12,743 nt of DNA from Monosiga brevicollis MX1. Its lineage: Eukaryota; Opisthokonta; Choanoflagellata; Craspedida; Salpingoecidae. Under the pieces are notes generated by a model. It did not search any database, was not told the origin of the DNA, and was given only the letters and a program-made list of their open reading frames with translations. Positions 7,368 through 12,743 of this stretch are shown piece by piece; position 1 is the stretch's first letter, and the number at the start of each line of letters is the position of its first letter. The translations under genes were made by a program, and so were the position numbers. The DNA lies in the NCBI RefSeq assembly GCF_000002865.3, contig NW_001865039.1:2338438-2351180 (forward strand), read 5' to 3'.

Positions 7368-10300
7368 GAACTTATTGATGATCAAGGTAACATCCCTGCT
7401 CATGCGCGTGCAGCTCAGCGCCCAGCTCATGATATGTACTGCCCAAATCGCCTCATTGTACTTGATGCCTATTTCTGTCGGGCAAACGATGTAGTCGACT
7501 ACGAGGCCGAGAATGAATTTCAACACATCAAGGCCTACTCGGTTCCCGTGCCGACCGAACCCACTGGCGTTGACCCGGTACGCAGTTTCGCTGATGTCTG
7601 CACACCCGAGCGAACCCGCCGTGGGCTGTCTCGCCGCATCGTGTGCCTGCAAGCAATCTCAACTTGGTCGGTTTTCCATCTTTACTGCCTCAACTCATTC
7701 GCGATTGTGCTGTTCCTGTCTCGTCCACATCACATTTGCACGTATTGGTGCCAGCCCTTGTTCTCCTGGCGCAAGCTCTTGGCCTTTTCCGGGCCAGGCC
7801 TGCTCATGTCCATCGCCATGGTTGATCCAGGAAACATTGAGAGCTCGCTTCAGGCTGGTGCTGTCTCGGGCTACCAGCTTCTATGGGTTCTGTGGTGGAC
7901 CACCATCATCGCCCTGCTTTTTCAGGTGCGCACCCGCTGCCCTTCCCTCAGCCCGACATCAGCTGCCCATTCTGCAACGCACACACGCTTACTCGCAAAA
8001 CAGGTCTTGTCCACCCGCATCAGCCTCGTTAATGGGCGTCATTTGGCCCAAGTCTGTCGCGTCATGTATGCGCCGGGTACCAAGTATGCCCTCTGGTGCG
8101 TCTCGCTACTCTAGTATTTTCCTGTCCCGGATGACGGGGCTGTCTCTGCTCGCCCTGTCACAGCAGAGTGATGTTGAGGCTTGCTCTGCTATATGCATGG
8201 CTCATAATTCTCGTGCCATTTCGATCTATTTAGGGTCATGATGGAAATTGCCATCATTGCCAGTGATGTTCAGGAGGTGATTGGCAGTGCAATTGCCATC
8301 AATTTCCTCTCCAACAACCAGATTCCCCTGTGGGCTGGCGCCCTCATCACTGCTGTGGATACATTCACCTTTCTGTTGCTTGAGCAAGCGGGTCTACGCA
8401 AGCTTGAAGCCCTTTTTGCCGTGCTCATTGCCACAATGTCAATCAGCTTTGGCTACATGGTACGCTGCTCATGGTCTCTGCATTGGCGAGGCACAGACGC
8501 ATTCATCCCTATATACTTTTTGACACACACACACACACACACACATGTGCGCACGCGCACTCATCCACACTCATCCACACACATGTACACTCACAAAATG
8601 GTCGCGGCCTCGAAACATCCCCGACAGTATGTTGCAGGTCATCCCGACAACTCTGCAGCCATCGAGGGTATCATTGCGTTCGACTGTGATCGCAAATCGG
8701 TCCTACCCGCCGTGGGCATCGTTGGCGCCGTTATTATGCCGTATGTATCGGTTTGCATGTCATCATGATCCGCCCACCGGCTGCTCCCACGGACGCTCCG
8801 CTCGTGCCTTGACAAACACACTCCGTTTACTTCACTCAACTGCTGCTTTCTAGGCATAATCTCTATTTGCACAGCGCCTTGCTGGTATCGCGCCGTGTCA
8901 ATCGCGCCAAAGCCGTCGAGGTTTGCTGTCGTAGCGTATGCCTTTAGTCAATACCATGTGCTTTGCATCTCTCTATTCGGCTGGCTCATAGTGTGCTTGT
9001 CTTTCTTGGTGTCTCATCAGATTCGCGAGGCGAACAAATACAGTGCTATCGACTCAACCATTTCTCTTTGTATGACCTTGTTCCCTCAAACTTCATCAAA
9101 AAAAGAACACTCGATGTTGATGGCTCGGACAAGATGCAGTGCAGCATCAGTGCCTTATACACCCCTGGCCTCATGTCCCATGTCGTAGTGCTATCCTATG
9201 TGATCAACGTCTTCATTGTGGGCGCCTTTGCCGAGGTGCGTAGCACTGAGGCCATATATATCCGTCAGCCAGCCTGGCGTGATCGACGGCTAGCCACGGT
9301 GGTCGTGGAAGACATGTATGCGCTTTGTACCGCTGATCAATTTGACTCTTTGTTCATCTTCAGGCCTTTTATAACAACCCCGACTTTGACTCGGACAACA
9401 TTGACCTCATCTCCTCTGGCGAGTACCTGACCCAAAAGTATGGCAGCGCCATGAAATACATTTGGGCCATTGGGCTCTTGGCTGCTGGCCAAAGCTCCAC
9501 TATGACAGGTGCGTCGCCCAGATTTGTCGCTCAGCAAGGGATTGCCTCACGGCCATGATCTCACGACACGCCATTCCGGGCTCGTGCCAGGCACCTATGC
9601 TGGCCAGTTTGTCATGGAGGGATTTTTATCTTTGAAGATCAAGCCGTGGAAGCGCGTGGCCATTACCCGCTCTTTTGCCATGATTCCCACCCTGCTGGTT
9701 TGTTTGAGTCCTGCAGCCAACTCGTATCGTTGCACCAAGCCGCGGCCAGATCCCTCACACTGCCGCTTGCTCGTGTGCCCTATGGCATCGCAATGATTGC
9801 GTGTTTGGACACCTGCATGTATGACTTTTTTGGCGGCATCAGGTTGCCCTCTTTGCGTCTCACCGCATCCTCAACGATTTGAACGAGTGGATGAACATTT
9901 TGCAGAGCTTTCAGGTAGGGCCACTTGTGACTCGCTCGATATTCACTTGCCAGAGAAAGCAAGCAGGAGCAAGAAAAGGGAGAGTGGAAACGAACCCTTC
10001 GTGCGTTTCAAAGGGCGCATCCTGTCAAACAACAGGCCGACTCACACGCCTGGTGCAATAAATAGCTGCCATTTGCTCTCGTGCCAGTCATTCACTTTTC
10101 CAGCATTCCTGGTATCATGGGCCGATTCGCACTCTCACGCTTATCGCAAGTCATCTGTTGGCTGTTTTGGTGAGTCCCGTGCTTTTATTTGTAGCGGGCT
10201 CGTGATCACAGTCACGCGTTTGCTCCACGAGGCCATGCTGGCGTTTGAGTGGACGGGCATGGGAACTCATGCAATTTTTTTCTCGCATGCCAAACGTTTT

Positions 10301-10773
10301 AGCTTGGGACTTTTTGCTGTCAACATGGTACTGCTTGGCGACAGCATCGAGGGGTTCCCACAAAAGTGGTGTGTTGTTTGTGACAGCCGTACCTTGTCTT
10401 GGAAAGCATCATGGTTCTGCTCCGAAGTCAACTCACTTGGGGTCGCCACAGGTACTTTTTGGTACCCACCCTAATCATCGTGGTCGTCTACATCGTATTT
10501 GTGGGCTGGGTGATGATCGGGCCCTTTTTGCCCTGGGGCAGTCAAGCTGGCATGTACAAGGTGCGAACATGCTCTTTGGTTCGGGGAAACCACCTTGAAA
10601 GAATGTACTCTGATGTCTCCCATGATTCGCCTTGTGTTCTTCAGCGGAGGTTGGTGCGGGTGCAAGGCTTAATGCATGATGGGGGCGACGACGAGGCCAT
10701 GTTGGATCAGATCGTTTTGGAGGGCGACGATGACATGATGGCTCCCCTCATGCAGCGCAGCGTGAATGATTAG
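7365..10773 (+). CDS. NRAMP/DMT1-type divalent metal ion transporter, 15 exons, complete
   Basis: Exons: 7365-7577, 7755-7925, 8004-8095, 8234-8459, 8628-8740, 8854-8920, 9021-9069, 9189-9235, 9364-9508, 9591-9697, 9843-9914, 10066-10169, 10303-10368, 10452-10560, 10645-10773. Total 1710 nt, 569 aa, the usual family length. The family (SLC11) couples Fe2+/Mn2+ uptake to protons in plasma or endolysosomal membranes. Visible signatures: TM1 DPGN at 95-98 within GPGLLMSIAMVDPGNIES; MMEIAIIASDVQEVIGSAIA in TM3; TM6 AVIMPHN, with A268 and M271 matching the metal-site A-x-x-M and H273 following; the conserved transport motif [20 protein letters not shown] around 367-386. The Met at the metal site points to transition-metal transport rather than the Mg-type homologues. 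About 70 hydrophilic residues precede TM1 and an acidic tail follows the last TM. All 14 introns are 78-177 bp with GT/AG ends. The least certain junction is 10368/10452, which gives FPQKW|YFLV, placed by TM11-TM12 spacing. The start was chosen because a stop lies in frame at 7290. Confidence 0.93.
8523..8590 (+). repeat. CA microsatellite in NRAMP intron 4
   Basis: About a dozen CA units (cacacacacacacacac) are followed by a decayed CA-rich stretch and a short direct repeat of cactcatccaca. It lies wholly within intron 4 (8460-8627) and so does not affect the protein. Confidence 0.7.
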
Positions 10774-11418
10774 AGCGTGCATGATGTTTCAATTTTTTTT
10801 TTTTTAATTTTAGGTTGGGTAGCCTGAATGGGCTGCTCCACTTTCCCCTCCTCTGCTGATACGCATCATACATTGTAGGACACTCCTATTTTGTGCTCCA
10901 CCGCTTTAACTTGTTTGGGGGTTACTTGCTGTGGCTTGATTTCACAAGCACAAAGAGTTAATAACATCCAATGTAAATTTTTGGGTTGCCCAGTGCGGCA
11001 CTCAGATTTCTTATGGTCTTTAATGTGAGTCGGGAGGGCCGAAGCAAACTCTGTCAGGATTTGGTGATAAATTGACGCTACGCGACTCAGATGGATAGCC
11101 ACAGCCATAGATGTTGGCGGCAGCCTCTCAAGCAGTCTTTTGCTCAACGGCAGGGGACAGGAGCACCCCAGGACACCCAAACGCGACGGCAAAGGACTGC
11201 CAATCCGGATTGGGGAAGGGAGGTTGCATAAGCAGGCAAGTAGAAAGAGACATGTGGCGGAGACGGGAAATTAAAGAAAAAAAAAAAAAAAGGACGGGGG
11301 TGATGGGGATTTGCAAAAGGTTCGGAACAAGAATAGTGGGGCGAACCAAGGAAAACGAGCGAGAAGCAGAGGGCAGGAGAATGGTGCCGATCAGGCCCCT
11401 TATTAGGGCTCCCACGAC
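10774..11418. other. Convergent intergenic / 3'UTR region
   Basis: This 645-bp stretch separates the stop codons of two convergent genes. It has a T-run (about 10792-10805) soon after the NRAMP stop and an A-run (about 11276-11290). No AATAAA was seen in the plus direction. A minus-strand ATTAAA (plus 11019-11024) is a weak polyadenylation candidate for the mL46 gene. Short open frames on both strands show no recognisable domain. Confidence 0.5.
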
Positions 11419-12624
11419 TTAGAATGTGATCTTTTGCACTTGATTCGCCACGTCGGCATCGAGCACCTCAGGCAATTCGTCAGCAGTGACCCAAGCGAAA
11501 TCCTTGACCGCATTCGTAAACGAGGCTTGGTCTGACACAAGGAGGGCACGCATCACGAAGCTCTGCAGTGGGAAGGAAGGATATGGCCAAGGGAGATATG
11601 AGGAGGGATTGGTAAAGCAAGACCGGGGTGACAACAGACGTGGCTGACAGCTACATGGGGCTTGCTGTGCGAGGAAACATACCGTCTGATTGGGAGCTGT
11701 GGCCAGTGGAGGCTATAGAAGTAGGGAACGCCGGCAGACAGCAATGTAAGTGCGTGATTAGCCATGAACCGCGGGGAGGGCAACATTCGCACGAACCAGG
11801 ACGCTGCTAGGGCAATTGCCAATTGTGTAGGTACGCGTGCTTTCGTCGACTGTATTCTGCAAAAGTGCCTCGCAGGCCTACACGAGAACCCATAACGCAC
11901 GGCGGGAAGGCAAAGCAAGGGTGAGGTGGGAAGCAAGGGGCAATACGCAGTTCTGTTTGCTCAGTACGGTACAGGGGCGTTGTGCCAATGGTGGGTGGTA
12001 GCTTACGCCGCGTAGAGAGCCGTGTTCGGCTTCAAGGGTGATCACTGGCAAGTGCCAGGCATCATGCTGGGCCGTCTTGATGACGAGATGCAGCTTGCGC
12101 TCGGTCATGCGCAAGAGGGAGTGGCGGTCATTGGTACGATCGGCCTCGGTCTCAATCTGGTCACGGTGATAAGTCAAGTCTTTGCTTGCTGCTGCTAGAT
12201 CCATCTTGTGAAACTCAAGGTATTGTCTGAGGATTCATCTCGGTGAGTCTCGCTCACAATAGTGGGGCCTCAACGGCAGGGTACAAGCCGGTAGAGTGAT
12301 GCTGGAACGCCAGCGCAAAAACTTACGGGTCGGTTGCGGCATTGTTGGCAGTCTTCTTGCCCTTGCGGCCAGCGCTGTCGGCGCTGAATGCGCGCAGATA
12401 CTCGTACTCCTCGGTGCTGAGCGCAGAGTTTTCCTCGTTGACAGCTTCCCGAAAGGCGTCGTAAAGTAGGTCAAACTTGGTGTAACCGGGGAGGGTCAAT
12501 GGGTATCGCTCCAGGAGAACGTGAAGCGCTACTCGGCCCTCCAGTGCCGCAAAGTTCTCCAGGGGCGACGCCGGCGTGTAGGGGGTGCTCGCAACAGTAC
12601 GTCGCGCGGACCAGGCTTGCAAGC
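11419..12624 (-). CDS. MRPL46: Mitochondrial large-subunit ribosomal protein mL46 (MRPL46-like), five exons, 5' partial
   Basis: Minus-strand exons in order: 12624-12327, 12226-12007, 11877-11770, 11712-11683, 11562-11419, giving about 265 codons plus a partial first one. mL46 is a degenerate NUDIX-fold protein of the mitoribosome large subunit, about 280 aa in animals, so only the N-terminus is missing. Family-like segments as I remember them: ETEADRTNDRHSLLRMTERK (compare the TEAD..ND..SLNR pattern); HGSLRGACEALL (compare TLRGTAERTL); IGNCPSS (compare LGNAPCG); and SFVMRALLV followed by DFAWVTADEL near the C-terminus. The exon at 12624 opens after a good 3' splice site (ttcttttgcttag) with two bases of a split codon. 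No ATG occurs between there and the window edge, so exon 1 lies outside. The 57-bp intron 11769-11713 and the 30-bp exon 11712-11683 are the least certain parts; they are supported by phase and by matching the expected spacing. Confidence 0.78.
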
Positions 12625-12647
12625 CTAAGCAAAAGAACAAAAGCCAA

Positions 12648-12683
12648 ACGGATATTTTTTAAAAAAAGNTTTTTAAAAAAATA
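12648..12683. repeat. A/T palindromic tract with an unresolved base
   Basis: Runs of T6-A7 and T5-A7 flank a single N at 12669, in an imperfect inverted repeat (atatttttt ... aaaaatat). It lies in the first visible intron of the mL46 gene. The N and homopolymers suggest a sequencing or assembly difficulty. Confidence 0.6.
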
Positions 12684-12743
12684 TGAGGACACTTGGAGTG
12701 CGCAGTGGAGCCGGGAGGCGCCGTCTTTGTCAAGGGCAGCGTT

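Noticed and set aside
11111-11422. 103-aa plus-strand open frame and its antisense partner
   Set aside because: They lie in the convergent 3' region, are built around an A-run (EKKKKR), and have no domain.

Overview
The window reads as nuclear DNA of a small-genome, intron-dense unicellular eukaryote. Coding exons are GC-rich and introns are mostly 57-211 bp with GT/AG ends. The protein set (a BET double-bromodomain protein, an NRAMP metal transporter and a mitochondrial mL46 ribosomal protein) fits an opisthokont. A choanoflagellate such as Monosiga is my best guess; that is inference from gene style, not proof.

Layout, left to right. Positions 1-353 are pyrimidine-rich upstream/5'UTR sequence. 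Positions 354-4395 (+) hold a complete four-exon BET gene (BD1, BD2, ET; 924 aa). Its second intron (1621-2666, about 1 kb, against 85-136 bp for the gene's other two) carries five near-identical 69/72-nt elements. Each is enclosed by its own flanking inverted repeat, and the stem sequences differ between copies while pairing is kept. This looks like an array of structured intronic RNAs, possibly a divergent box C/D snoRNA family, and is the most interesting thing here. Positions 4396-5099 are intergenic. Positions 5100-6135 (+) hold a small four-exon gene for an unrecognised acidic, Glu/Arg/Gln-rich coiled-coil protein (205 aa in the preferred model). Positions 6136-7200 are unassigned. Positions 7365-10773 (+) hold a complete 15-exon NRAMP/DMT1-type divalent metal transporter (569 aa) with intact metal-binding motifs. 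Positions 10774-11418 are convergent 3' sequence. Positions 12624-11419 (-) hold five exons of a mitochondrial ribosomal protein mL46 (MRPL46) gene whose first exon lies beyond the right edge.

The genes do not form an operon or pathway: a chromatin reader, an unknown coiled-coil protein, a metal transporter and a mitoribosomal subunit. Splice junctions were placed by hand from GT/AG sites, reading-frame phase and remembered family consensus. All multi-exon models close in frame to a stop, which is strong internal support for the BET, NRAMP and mL46 models.
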